The notes below the pieces were generated by a model. The model was given only the letters and a program-made list of their open reading frames with translations. It was not told the origin of the DNA and made no database searches. The translations under genes were made by a program, and so were the position numbers. Positions 11,113 to 22,429 of a stretch of 64,000 nt of DNA are shown here, piece after piece (positions within the stretch are counted from its first letter, which is position 1; every line of letters begins with the position of its first letter). Origin of the DNA: Bactericera cockerelli (lineage: Eukaryota; Arthropoda; Insecta; Hemiptera; Triozidae); assembly GCA_024516035.1 (NCBI GenBank), contig JAMCCL010000017.1:62001-126000 (forward strand). The letters run 5' to 3'.

Positions 11113-11535
11113 AAAAAAAAAACAATATCCCTGCTTTGAAGCCAATACCCAAGCTTTGTATCCAAAACGTACTGGTTTGTTTCAAATACACTGTTTAGTA
11201 GAATGCCTACCAAGTATGATATCATTGATTTTTCAATGAAAATACTGGTCTCAGGGACCAGTATTTCTCAAACACAATCTCATTCATCATGGGTCCAACC
11301 TTTGCCATCTTATCACCTTTATTCAGCCAGCAATTTTCAGCAACATGCAGGTACTTCATTACGACATCAGACTCTTCCTCCCAATACATGCAGCGTCTTG
11401 GGACTTGATTGTAAGCACTGAGCCTTTGACCAGTCAGATAGGTTGTATTATTGAGATGTCTGAGGATCTTATCATCTGCAAAAAGCAGAGCTTTTACACG
11501 GGGATGAACGCGGTGAGCTAGGGAGCTAATTGCTA

Positions 11536-11990
11536 CTATGAAAAGAGAGCAACTGGTGGCCAGGCCTTGGCTAATAGCATTTTCTTGAGAGATAAAGTGT
11601 TTCGTACTCGGACTTGGGATGATCTATCTTTGTGCATACTTTCAAGGAAACGTAGCATTCTGCCCTGGATATGAGCTTCATGTGCGAGGATCTTGAGCAC
11701 TCGGTGTATCCAGGTCATGTCGTACGCCTTTTCATTGTCATGAATACCCATAAGAATAGTGTACCAATAAATGCTTTTAGTTCCAGTCTTGTGATTTCAG
11801 TCCACTTCTTAGCTGTCACTGTTATAGCAACACCTTTCCTTTTCACTGTTCTTTCTTTCAGCATGCCTAGCATCCCCTCTCCTTCCAATTGGATTTCCGG
11901 GTCCCAAGTCCTAATTGCAAATTCAGGCATTTCGAAACCGGCATATCGTTTCAAAATCCATTTCTTAGATCCGTTATTTCCAAGGGCCAA
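11536..11990 (-). pseudogene. Reverse-transcriptase fragment of a non-LTR retrotransposon
   Basis: Residues NEKAYDMTWIHRVLKIL, then GRMLRFLESMHKDRSSQVRV and NTLS are the RT palm region (usually DFEKAYDxxW...FL..R.F.V.VG). The downstream GxxQGS box is degraded to AISQGLATS in another frame. The upstream part (11715-11990) is open but in another frame (ITRLELKAFIGTLFLW) and its identity is unclear. This is an old fragment without tail or target duplication. Confidence 0.55.
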
Positions 11991-12028
11991 GGTGCGACCC
12001 CGCCTTTCGGTTTCCCACCCATTTTGAG

Positions 12029-12300
12029 GTGGAGAATGACAAAGGCGTTACGCAATGCCATCCCTTGTTTGTATCGTTCAATTCCTCTCATTCCTACTTT
12101 TTCCCCCGTTTTTTATACATTTATAGACGATCCAATATTCAAAAGTACGCGTACCTATTCAAAAAGTATTCAAAAAGACGATCGAATGCACTTACTGTGA
12201 CGACGTTAGTTTAGTACGCGATAGAGGAGACCCCTCTTCTAGATAGTGCAACATAAGACTGACCACAGGAAAAAAACAGATGAACCGACAATATCCAAGA
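12029..12300. other. No gene recognised
   Basis: Spacer between the RT fragment and the DD41D transposase. No terminal inverted repeat for either neighbour was found here. Confidence 0.4.
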
Positions 12301-12320
12301 GGGCATTTTGTAAACTGACT

Positions 12321-13384
12321 TCACAGGAACTGTTGGAAGTTTCGGCCTCCGTTTTCGATGCATAGCCTACATCTTCGCCTCAGACTTTTCCTAATGTTCC
12401 TGAATATGCCTCTGGTCTCTTTAAAACTGTCGAAAGCTGTGACAATCCTGGCAACTAGATAGCTTTCAACAGGAGTTTCGTACACCAGGTCTTTTACAAA
12501 GCCCCATACACAATAATCAAGAGGATTTTTCTCGGGAGTCCTGGGGGGCCATGGGTAGGTTCCTCCACGACCAATCCAGCTTCCAAGGAATCGCCTATCC
12601 AACACCTCCCGGCTAGCTCGGGCAAAATGAGCCGGAGCTCCGTCATGTTGATAGATCATGTTAGCTCGGGTTTCCAAAGAAATGTTTTCAAGCAATTCTG
12701 GCAAAGTTTCATTGAGAAATGTGACGTAGACTTCGCTAGTTGGGCGATTAGGACGGAGGTAAGGGCCAACGAGATGGTCACTGGTAATACCTGCCCAAAC
12801 ATTCACGCTAAATCGCCACTGATGATGAACATTTTGAATGGCATGTGGATTATCGACACTCCACATGTGGCTATTGTGAATATTCCGCTATTTGTGAAAT
12901 ATGATTCATCTGTCCACAGAATCTTGCACTCAAAGGCAGGATCTTCAAAAACCCTCTGTAAGTACCATCTGGCAAAGTTTACTCTTGGTTCATAATCTTG
13001 GGGTAGTAAAGTCTGAACTTTCATGAAATGGTATGGATTCATTTCATTATCTTGTAGTACCCTAAGCACACTTTGATGACTAGATCCAGTTCGCTGCGCC
13101 AGTACTCTTGAACTGATTCTAGAATTTTGTTGTACCCTTTGTAGGACATTTTCTTCAAAGTTCAGTGTCCTCACGGCCCTGTTGCGCCCTCCATTGACAT
13201 TATGGGTTTGAAAACTCCCCGTTTCTCTCAACCTCCTATCAATTGCTTGGAAGGACACTCTGTTTGGTACTTGTCTGTTAGGGTACCACTGGGCGTAAAT
13301 TCTTGTAGCTTCTCGAGCATTCATGTTTGCAGCTCCATATGCAAGCTGCATGTCTGCCATCTCTGCGTTACTGAACCTAGGCAT
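12321..13384 (-). pseudogene. DD41D Tc1/mariner-superfamily transposase with one frameshift
   Basis: The start is MPRFSNAEMADMQLAYGAAN at 13384, followed by a helix-turn-helix region. The catalytic motifs are CKILWTDESYF, then IYQHDGAPAHF, then PEKNPLDYCVWG. The last two Asp are 41 residues apart, which is the rosa/visitor-type spacing. The end is CIENGGRNFQQFL at 12321. The frame changes once near 12880, just after SYFTNSGIF, where the downstream frame continues NSHMWSVDNPHA. Without that change the product would be about 355 residues, normal for the family. No terminal repeats were recognised. The deleted relative inside 29799-31890 has the same N- and C-terminal motifs. Confidence 0.82.
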
Positions 13385-13399
13385 TCCTCACTTAACTCT

Positions 13400-14717
13400 T
13401 AAACGCTGATGTAACCTACACCACATCTACCCTCAGTTGAAGCCTTAGGCACCTAATTAAGCACTGTAGGTACTCACTTTCTTACTTTTAATGGTTAAAA
13501 ATGTATCACTTGAGCACTGAACCACAATAAATCATTACACCTTGACCACCAGGAAAGCGAACATAAACTAAATGATTGATAGTAAATTTTTGAATGCTGA
13601 CATTTGAAAAAAATACTGGCCAAAAGTTTATTTTTTACACACACACACACACACGATCGGAGGCTTTCAAATGAATTTCGACATGTTGATAAAACAACTT
13701 GTAATTTTGGCGCGTCACGTTTTCAGTCCGTTCTTGTATATTTACTCCACTTTCGCTGATCCAACATCCATGATCTTGGTGTTTAAAGTTAGGAAACAAA
13801 ACCAGCACTTTTTTCCAAAAGAGAACCAGATTTCTACCGGAGAAATATTTTGAGCAAATCAAGCTCAAAGTTTGACTGAAAAACAGCAACCACCACATTC
13901 TGGATCTGTTTGCTTAATAAAACCAGGTAAGCGTTTCATTTTAGTATGTTTCAATGATGTTTTTAGATGCAAAATTTTGTGTGGATTACGAAAATAAAAA
14001 TTATATTGTTCCACAATAAAAAAGTTAGGGCCAACTAACTGAGCGTGCCTCTCATTTAAAAAATGGCGGTTATCTTGGAAACCAAGTGAGATGGTCCTAT
14101 ATGTATGATAGTATTATTAATTGGAAATGGTCCAAGCTATCACCTGTAGGCCGTTGTCACCATGTTTCAGGACCACCCTGTATAGGCTGCATTGCCGCGT
14201 TGGATTCCTATTGAAATTCTCTGGAACAAGAATTCTTTGGCGCTTCTGGTGCCAGTGGTACGCATCAAGGTATCGCCCACAACTTTCAGATTTTTTTTTT
14301 TTTTCACAACATTTTTTGTTTCGATTGACCAGGGCAGGGCCCCAGTTTTTCATATACCAGAAGGAGGAAGATGTATTGTGCTGCTGTGATGAACGTATAC
14401 TTGCTGGCCTTTTCTTTTGCCCTTTGTTCTGCTGCTGATCTTATTGTATGGCTACTCTGGGACATCAGGGACAAGTAAGTCTGGGCCAAGGTATTATGTA
14501 TGGTATTGGTGTATGCTAGACAAATTGGAAATTCATGGTGGTAGACATACACACGACTCATGACTTCAAACTTGGTGGGAATCCGGTTCTAATCGTACAC
14601 CAATCCATGGCTAAATTTTACTCTGAGTTTAGAAACAAATGCCTCAAATTTTGGATCCATAATCGATTATGTATTTTCTCCCTAACTAAAACGACACCGT
14701 GTAACATTGTATATTGT
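13400..14717. other. No gene recognised; CA microsatellite and a solo CACCCTG terminus
   Basis: An (AC)n tract lies at about 13637-13655. At about 14172-14183 the sequence GGACCACCCTGTATA is the inward-facing terminus of a CAGGGTG-type element, with no partner nearby. Open frames here (for example 14117-14353 minus and 14121-14438 plus) have no recognisable motif. Confidence 0.45.
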
Positions 14718-15173
14718 TCACATACAACAGTATGTGAACAATATATTTCCTCTAGCACTCATCATAAGATATGCATTATGATGAACTTCTGGTCTTGAAA
14801 AAATAGTCCTCATCTTCACAGCAGCAAGGGAATGGTTAGTGCTGGTTTCTATACCACATTTCCTCTGCCTCAAGATTTTATGCTTTCTGAGAATATTCCA
14901 AGGTATTGATATCTGGGGAAGAATGATCTGTTGAAGCATGTGTAAATTGTTTCCACCAATCCTAGCCTCTGCCGTAGCTAGTCTTTTGGAACTAATATTG
15001 AGGGTTAATTTCTTCTGCATTTTGTTAACATGGTCATCTGTCGCTACTAAAACACAATTTAACTTAGATTTTAGATAACTACTTAATATATTATTCTTGA
15101 CTAGATTAAACCAATTTTCGGCGACTGCATTGTTGTAAGTAACACCTGGTAGAGATGCAAGACTTGTCCACAA
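14718..15173 (-). CDS. Unidentified transposon-like ORF, 151 codons
   Basis: The frame opens TSLASLPGVTYNNAVAENWF and continues NLVKNNILSS. The motif NNAxAENWFxLVKxxIL resembles a stretch seen in uncharacterised multi-copy insect proteins thought to belong to DNA transposons. That is recall, not a search result. It is followed by a basic helical region. No start-site evidence or terminal repeats are visible, so it is probably a fragment. Confidence 0.35.
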   Translation of the reverse strand: MWTSLASLPGVTYNNAVAENWFNLVKNNILSSYLKSKLNCVLVATDDHVNKMQKKLTLNISSKRLATAEARIGGNNLHMLQQIILPQISIPWNILRKHKILRQRKCGIETSTNHSLAAVKMRTIFSRPEVHHNAYLMMSARGNILFTYCCM

Positions 15174-15489
15174 CGGAAGGATGTATAATTACATGAACGT
15201 AAAGCCAGATGCTATGCTTATGCTCTGAACAATGGTCATGTGACAGAAGTGGAGAAGAATCGTGATAGATACAATTTCGATATATTGTTTGAAACGGACC
15301 AATGTGTCATCTTAACCTTGAGAGTTTCATGGTTGAAGATGAAATAACAGAGAGAGTCCAACTGTCAGAGAGTGTGCCCTGCTCATCAAGGAAAGGACCA
15401 TTGTTCTAAGAAGCAATGACCATTCTACAAATATATTTAAGAAAAAGAGGAGATAATTAACAATTAAGTCGAAACTTATGCTCTCAACA

Positions 15490-15597
15490 GTAATGACAGT
15501 AATGACGGGTTTACTTTTAAAAACCGCATTAACTAGAGTCTTCATTAATAGGTAACCATGAGGGTACAAACGATGAAATTTATATGAAAGGTATATA
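15490..15597 (+). repeat. Partial unit of the about 140-bp 'GGTACAAACGATG' repeat
   Basis: Contains GGTTTACTTTTAAAAACCGC, then GGTAACCATGAGGGTACAAA and CGATGAAATTTATATG. The same units occur in tandem at 25.89-26.16 kb and 38.26-38.52 kb in the R2 repeats. Here the unit is interrupted by the 15598-17316 palindrome and appears to resume at about 17319 (TAAATACATGC). Confidence 0.7.
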
Positions 15598-17316
15598 CAG
15601 GGTGTCCCACCAAACTTGGACACCTCAAATTACTCGGCTCCTGAAAGAGTTTTTGAAAAATAAAAAAATCTAGGGTACATGTGCTAATTATGCGGTTTCA
15701 GTTATGAAATTTTTTTTATACAGGGTGGTTCAAAAGTCAGAAATTGAGGTGTCAACTTTCGATTTTTAAATGGATCGACCTGAATTTTATTTGATAATTT
15801 TACTTCTAAATGATTCCTGAGTACTTTTTTAAACAAAAATATTACATACAGGGTGGTTTTTTTTCGACCAATTTTTTTTCTAAGTCTTGAATAACTCAAG
15901 TTCGGTTAATTTTTTCGATAACAAGAATAGAATGTGTTTGTGTAATGAATACACGCACTTTCAAGTGGCATCAAAAATTTTTATACAGGGTGGTTCACAA
16001 GTGAAATAATGACTTGATTTTTTAAAACCGAGTTTTTTTAATTTTTTATTTAGGATTAATAATTCTCGTCTAATTTTACACATTTTTCGTTAGTCATATC
16101 GAAAAACAAAACCAAAGTGTTGTACAGGGTGAGACATAATATTTTTGTAACACCCTGAATATGGGCAGTCAAAGAGACGCAAAATTAAATATAAAGACTA
16201 AATATGCAAGAAAAACTTCGATTTTTAATGAAATTAAAGAGTTATGGTGTTTTAACTAATATTGTCGCATGGACCACCCTGTAGATATTTTCTTAAACCA
16301 TCATATGGGTAGTCGAAACTGTCTAAAATTCAACGAGGAGTCCAAATCTGAAAGAAAAAAAAAATGAATTCAAAAAGCCATGCTCAATTTTGTGTCTACA
16401 CCTACCTACTTTTTATTTCAAGTTTTAAAATCATTCAGTGTGGACACCAAATTGAAAATGGCTTGAAATTCGTGTTTTTTACTTATTTTTCCCACATGAT
16501 TCGAAGTTTTCGTTGAATTTTATACAACTTAGAGTACCTACATGATAGTTTAAGAAAATATCTACAGGGTGGTCCATGCGATAATATTAGTTAAAAAACC
16601 ATAACTTTTTAGTTTAATTAAAAATCAAAGTTTTTCTTGCATATTTAGTCTTTATATTTAATTTTGCGTCTCTTTGAGTTTAATTAAAAATCAAAGTTTT
16701 TCTCGCATATTTAGTCTTTATATATAATTTTGCGTCTCTTTGACTGCCCATATACAGGGTGTTACAAAAAAATTATGTCTCACCCTGTACAACACTTTAG
16801 TTTTGTTTTTCGATATGACTAACGAAAAATGTGTAAAATTAGACGAGAATAATTAATCCTAAATAAAAAATTAAAAAAACTCGGTTTTAAAAAAAATCAA
16901 GTCATTATTTCACTTGTGAACCACCCTGTATAAAATTTTTTGGTGCCAATTGAAAGTGCGTGTATTCATTACACAAACACATTCTATTCTTGTTATCGAA
17001 AAAATTAACCGAACTTGAGTTATTCAAAATTTAGAAAAAAAATTGGTCGAAAAAAAACCACCCTGTATGTAATATTTTTGTTTAAAAAAGTACTCAGGAA
17101 TCATTTAGAAGTAAAATTATCAAACAAAATTCAGGTCGATCCATTTAAAAATCGAAAGTTGACACCTCAATTTCTGACTATTGAACCACCCTGTATAAAA
17201 AAAATTTCATAACTGAAACCGCATAATTAGCACATGTACCCTAGATTTTTTTATTTTTCAAAAACTCTTTCAGGAGCCGAGTAATTTGAGGTGTCCAAGT
17301 TTGGTGGGACACCCTG
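15598..17316. mobile_element. 1.72-kb foldback element, near-perfect palindrome with iterated CAGGGTG motifs
   Basis: Ends: TA|CAGGGTGTCCCACC on the left and GGTGGGACACCCTG|TA on the right, with a TA duplication. The two arms are inverted copies of each other over roughly 800 bp, to a loop near 16403-16438. In the left arm the motif TACAGGGTG recurs at about 15596, 15719, 15848, 15984 and 16122, every 120-140 bp; the mirror motifs occur in the right arm. The right arm also has a tandem duplication of about 66 bp at roughly 16614-16745. No transposase is encoded. Mirror-image small frames (15702-15899 and 17015-17212) are a by-product of the palindrome. A 235-bp relative lies at 41218-41452. 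Confidence 0.85.
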
Positions 17317-17318
17317 TA

Positions 17319-17935
17319 TATAAATACATGCATTCGAATGGCAAAGTTCTATCGTTTGTACCCATTTGGCTCTGCTTGATTGAAACTTGATAGAAAGTAT
17401 GCATTGATAAAGTCAATCGATTGGTACACTTTCCGTTTGTACCAATATATAGTATATCCATTTCATTATGATAGCTATGACTCATTAAAATCGTAGGCAG
17501 GGTTGCCAAAACTGCAAAGACTACAGAAGTAAAGATTTTAAGTGCAGGAAGGTGCATCGCACAATACTTCCTAGTACATTTTCTTTCAACCTTAAGGTTG
17601 ATACAATATATGTATCTACATATTATGTAGATTCAAACATTCAAAATCATAAATTTCTGATCGATAACCAAGTACCTAGGAAATAATATTATGTGATGCA
17701 GTAAATATAGGTATGATGATTTTAATTGTGATTTTTATTATTAAAATACTAAAATAATAATACCAGCATGATTTTGCGTGAATTTCCCCAACCATTGATT
17801 TTCACCGAAGTGATTCATTTGTATTTTTCCAAGTAGGTTTGACTACTATTTTTTTTCATTTACCTATAAATTAATAATAAAACCAAGCTACATTTTTTTT
17901 AAAAAATAAAGATAATATGTACAAAAATGATTTAC
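17319..17935. other. No gene recognised
   Basis: Resumption of the 140-bp-repeat sequence (TAAATACATGC, ...CGTTTGTACCCATTTGGC) and AT-rich spacer up to the transposase pseudogene. The minus frame at 17270-17557 is not protein-like. Confidence 0.45.
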
Positions 17936-19881
17936 CTACTCCATAAGAGGGATAAAGCTATTAGCCCAATCCTCATCACTCTCTGCCTCCGATTCCGATG
18001 AAGAAGTTTCTCCTGTTATGGAAATAACTACCTCCTCTATAGCATTCTCGACCATTTCGTCATTTGACCAAGCTTCTCTTGACACTCGGAGACATTTTTC
18101 GACTGCTTTTTTCCAATCTTCGGGGGTTATGCGCTGAATGGCCTCATGAGTTATCCTTTCTAGGTCCGCAAAGGTAAAGTGTGTGTTATTTCTTGCCACA
18201 TACCCTTTCACGTTTGCCCAAATAAGTTCGATTGGGTTGAATTGACAGTGGTAAGGGGGCAGACGGACAATCCTGTGACCGTGTTTTCGGGCCAACTCGT
18301 CTATGACATAACAAGGAGAAGGTGGTTTGTTTATCTTGACGAGTTCCAACAGCTTAATCTTCCTGAGCCCTTCGTCCGACGGGATGTTGTTGGCCCTGAG
18401 CCAAGACAAGATTTCCTCTTTCTTGTTGCTTGAGTTTGGGATTCGCTGAAGTACGAGGGGGGACCCAAAAGTAACGGGAATTAGGTGGTGGGGGAGCACG
18501 GAGGGGGGGATCGGGTTCTCCATTGATTCTTTTCCAAGCGGCTACTCTCCCAAGTAAGTGTGCAAAGTTCATTTGCTGTGAGTGCATTCGTTCGTCCGTG
18601 AGAATTTTTCTAGTGAAACGACTTTTTCCGTTTCGGCGAAAAAGTGAAATGGCTGAGTGCGGCGAGCAACGAGCGGCTGTAAAAATTTCGGAGTCATAGC
18701 CGTAGCACCATGATTCATTGCCAGTTATAACCTTGAGAAAAAAATCTGGGTCTTCATCCAACTGATTTTGCAGCTCCAGACAGGCCTGAAGTCTCAACGC
18801 TCCTTGTTTTGATCGTCGGAGAGGAGGCGAGGAACAAATTTGGCTGCAATCCCCTTCATGATCAAATCTTCAGTTAAAACTCTTTGAATTGAACTCCATG
18901 ACTATCCAGACATTTCTTAAAGTTGATCGATGGTTCTGCAAGGTCTTCACGGACAAGAGTGTCGATTTGTTCAATGATTTTGTCCGTTCTTGAAGCCATT
19001 TCACGTTTTCGCCGAAACGAAAAAAGTCGTTTCACTAGAAAAATTCTCACGGACGAACAAATGCACTTACATCAAATGAACTTTACACACTTACTTCTAA
19101 GAGTAGCCGCTTGGAAAAGAATCACTGGAGAACCCGATCCCCCCCTCCGTATTCCCCCCACCACCTAATTCCCGTTACTTTTGGGTCCCCCCTCGTAACC
19201 TCGAATGGTATGGTGCGTTGTCCATCACTATCACGGACGGCCCAGTAAGGCCCGGAAGCAGACAATCCGTGAACCAACCCTTTTTTGAGGTATGGTTGAG
19301 GTTGACCCAGGACTCGTCAATCCATACTACATCATCGAATGATTGCACTTCAAAGAGCATTATCCTCAGATACTTTGTACGTAAGTACACAATATCACTC
19401 CTTTCCATGAGCAGTTTTCTTCCATCATGTTTCTGGTACTTGAAGACCATTTCTTTTAGTAAAATTTGAAGAGTCGATCTGCAGCCGGGAAATAAATTTT
19501 GTAAATGCAGGGCTTTTAAGAGCGTGTCTAGTGTCGGGTATTTTTTTTTCTCGGTAAAAGTTGTAAATAACTTGCCTTATAGCCAACTGATCAAAACTGT
19601 AAATTGTAGTGCTAAATCTTGGCTTCTGGCCGCCTCTTTTTGGTGTTGTAAGGACACAAGGCACGTTTTCTGAGGATTTTAGCTATAAATTTTGTTTCTC
19701 TCTTTTTATGCGGTAGATGGTTGCTTGAGACACTTTAGTAGCTTTAGCAGTTAGTGTCTTGAATTCTGTAGCAGAAATCTACTGATTCTTTAACTGAATT
19801 ACACTTGTCCTGAAAGTATTCCCGAACATTTTCCACGATTTCTCGGGACTGACTTTTTAGGGTCTTTTTCTTAGACGACAT
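17936..19881 (-). pseudogene. IS630/Tc1-type DDE transposase pseudogene, interrupted by a mariner element
   Basis: N-terminus MSSKKKTLKSQSREIVENVR at 19881, then an HTH region in shifted frames (AKATKVSQATIYRIKREK), TTPKRGGQKPRFSTTIYSFD, VVWIDESWVNLNHTSKKGWF, VIVMDNAPYHSRL, PPYHCQFNPIELIWANVK and an acidic Ser/Glu-rich tail. The catalytic triad is D (WIDES), D (VMDNA) and E (NPIEL). The stretch between the first and second acids is short, since KKGWFTD runs directly into CLLPGLTG. This suggests an internal deletion of several dozen residues. There are at least two frame changes (near 19720 and near 19490) plus a stop. The mariner at 18454-19195 splits it after YHSRL; removing the insert with one TA restores the frame (SRL|LQRIPNSS). 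Confidence 0.82.
18454..19195. mobile_element. 742-bp foldback mariner derivative with a transposase core remnant
   Basis: Flanked by TA on both sides, with termini CGAGGGGGGACCCAAAAGTA inverted at both ends. The inverted repeat extends about 195 bp per arm (18454-18652 against 18996-19195). The central 340 bp on the minus strand still encodes mariner-type sequence: VLTEDLIMKGIAAKFVPRLL, then LELQNQLDEDPDFFLKVITG and NESWCYGYDSE. The first catalytic Asp is Asn (TGNESW). It is inserted in the IS630-type transposase pseudogene, so it is the younger of the two. Confidence 0.88.
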
Positions 19882-20778
19882 TCTTTATTCAGATTTATGC
19901 AAAGCAAAGTAATACTTTAAAGATAGAAAAGCCTAAATTACGCTATAAGTACTTATTCTATATTATTATATATATATTATCAGGTATTTTATATATGTAT
20001 ACGTACTGTAATATATTATTAAGGAAATTTATAGAAACCAAATGTATCTATTAAAAATAATGTCAAATAAATTACAATTTCAATTATTTACAATTACTTT
20101 CAAAATTAACAACTTGTGAGTTAGGTACTGCTTACTTGTACGTATACACATATAGGTATAGAAACACTTGTATGTAACAGTTAATAACTTAAATTATAAA
20201 ATGATAAATAATAGAGTTTAAAACAAAATATGAAAATAATATGAAGAAATATAGTTTCAATTTTCAATTTCAATTTTATTGTACTAAAAGATACATAATA
20301 GTATGTGTACAAACTTACATGCTACAAATTAAATTAAATCTAAGTTTATTTTACATCACTGATTTTTATTATTATTACTAATATTATTCTTGAAGAACAC
20401 AGACACAACATCAAATACAAGAGAGAACTGACTGATCTACTGATCATAACCAGATTAATTATTTAGGTAGTAGGTAGCTACATGTTTACAAAACAATCTA
20501 AATATAAACAATAGAAAAATGAAGAAGTAAATATTATATTTATTATGTAATCCATGCACTGTGAACCAAGTCAAACATTTGCGAAACCTTTTAAATATTA
20601 CCTGCACCAAACGTACCCTTCCGACCTTTGTATAGTAGAGCTCCTTTTACTCGTAACGAGTGAGAGAGTGTACTGAAAATAGATATTTTTAGGTCCGCAA
20701 CATTGTAAGAAATTCTGGAATCTGATTGGTTCTCATATTTTGTCGTGATGATTCTCAACTATCATTATGAAATGGATA
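19882..20778. other. No gene recognised
   Basis: Very AT-rich sequence (TATATA runs near 19968) with no coding signal and no clear terminal repeats. A short fragment near 20620-20670 is the only less AT-rich part. Confidence 0.5.
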
Positions 20779-20780
20779 TA

Positions 20781-22099
20781 CAGGGTGCGGCAGAGAAACT
20801 TACTTTTTTGAAAAATTCATAAAACAAAAAATACTTGAGATATCGATTTAATTCTTTTGTTAAATTGTAGTGAACAACATAAATTTTTGTTTTATCAAGT
20901 TTTGAAGATGACATCGGTCAAATGACGGCCGTCTCCGGCGATGCACTGATTCACCCTTGTTTTTGAAGTTTCGCTCCACTCTCTCGAGCATATCAACTGG
21001 AATTTGGGCAATAGCTTGGCGGATGTTGTCCTTGAGGTGTTGCAGGGTCCGCGGTTTATCGTTGTAAACGAGGGATTTCAAATGTCCCCACAAAAAAAAA
21101 TCACAGGGGGCCAGATCGGGTCAGCGCGCTGGCCACGGAACGTCACCCCTCAACGAGAAAAGGCGCTCGGGAAAGGTGTTCTTCAAAAGCTCCATCGAAA
21201 TCCTTGCGGTGTGTGCCGTGGCGCCGTCCTGCTGGAACCACACGTCCCCGAGGTCCAGCTCTTCGAGTTGTGGCAGAAAAAACTCCTCAATCATTTCTCT
21301 GTAGCGAGCAGAATTGACAGTCACAGCGCGGTCGTTTTCCTCAAAAAAATAAGGTCCAATGATCGCAACTCTTGAAATTGCACACCACACAGTAACTCGT
21401 TCACAGTGAAGTGGCACCTCATGAAGTTCGCGGGGGTTCACATCACTCCAATAGCGCATGTTCTGCTTGTTGACACAGCCAGAAAGATGAAAGTGGGCCT
21501 CGTCACTGTAAAACACGAGAGCGTCGTGTGGCAAGTTATTGATCGCTTCACATGCGGTTAGGTGAGAGGCAAAATCCCGTTCTGTCAGTTGGTGGACTAC
21601 TGCAAGTTTATACGGATGAAATTTGAGGTTATTGTGCAGAATTCGCCTAACTGTGCGGTCGGAAATCCCCAGAGCAGATGCGTGTTTGCGTGCCGAACGT
21701 CTAGGAGAGCGCAAAATTGACAATCTCACTCTCTCGACGTTCTCCGGAGTTCTGGAAGTCTGTGCTCTTCCTGGTCCTTTGCTAATCACATCGCCAGACT
21801 TCCTGAATGTGTCCACCCACGTCAGAATCGAATTCCGGCCCGGAACTGGACCCCCGGGAGGAATATTGAAGCGCCTCCGTACAGAACGCTGGGTGGCGAC
21901 TACCGACTGACCGTTTGAAAAATAGGCCTCTAGGGCGAACGCTCGCTGCTCCCGTGTCCAACGCATAACTGAAACAGACAAGGGTCGTAAAAAAACTTTA
22001 AGGACCCTTCTTTCGAATGAACCCATCCTCACCTCTCTCCGACCTCCCTTTGCTCCGTGGCGTCCGATTCAAAAAAGGAAGTTTCTCTGCCGCACTCTA
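20781..22099 (-). mobile_element. DD41D transposon with CAGGGTGCGGCAG termini, nearly full length (1.32 kb)
   Basis: The left terminus is TA|CAGGGTGCGGCAGAGAAACT. The right terminus is the inverted form with two substitutions at its outer end (AGTTTCTCTGCCGCACTCTA). The element is a single-gene transposon with the transposase on the minus strand. It shares the CAGGGTGCGGCAG start with 38905-39478, but the subterminal sequences differ, so the two are separate families of one group. Confidence 0.85.
20895..21966 (-). pseudogene. DD41D transposase, one nonsense codon and one frameshift
   Basis: The likely start is MRWTREQRAFALEAYF at 21966 (an upstream in-frame Met at 22032 also exists). HTH region: SARKHASALGISDRTVRRIL. 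Catalytic motifs: ALVFYSDEAHFHLSG, VWFQQDGATAHTAR, then PDLAPCDFFLWGHLKS. The second and third Asp are 41 residues apart. One TGA at 21121-21123 replaces the usual Ser just before PDLAPCD. A one-base shift near 20960 throws off the end, and the other frame gives VNQCIAGDGRHLTDVIFKT. Otherwise the length (about 357 codons) is normal. The few lesions suggest recent loss of function, or errors in this copy. Confidence 0.86.
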
Positions 22100-22429
22100 C
22101 TATAATCTAAATCCATTCAACCCTAAACTTTAAAATCTTTAATTCAACCTTAAAATAGAATTTTAATGAAAAAAATAAAGTCATTTAATTTCCTATTTAA
22201 CAAGCAAAATTTGATTATTCTAAAATTACAAGTTCATGAAGTACAACTCTTGCAAGTAGGAAAATATTATTTGGATTTGGTATCCCTGAACTATCCCCAA
22301 CAATACAAGAAAGAGGTACAACAAACACAAACAGTAAAGAAACTAAACTACTAATCTTCGTCACTAGAACTGTGATGCCTCCTTTTTCGGGGTTTTGTTC
22401 TTTCAACCAATTTGAGAAGAGAATTAATT

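Noticed and set aside
11715..11990. piggyBac-like N-terminal region (ELKAFIGTLFLW)
   Set aside because: The similarity is limited to one short stretch and the next sequence is reverse transcriptase; not enough to call.
13635..13898. Minus-strand frame of 87 codons ending in the AC microsatellite
   Set aside because: No recognisable domain, and the end is a CVCV repeat; it could be part of an old transposon, but nothing supports it.
15702..17212. Two nearly identical 65-codon proteins at 15702-15899 (-) and 17015-17212 (+)
   Set aside because: They are mirror images inside the palindrome and have no motif or start context.
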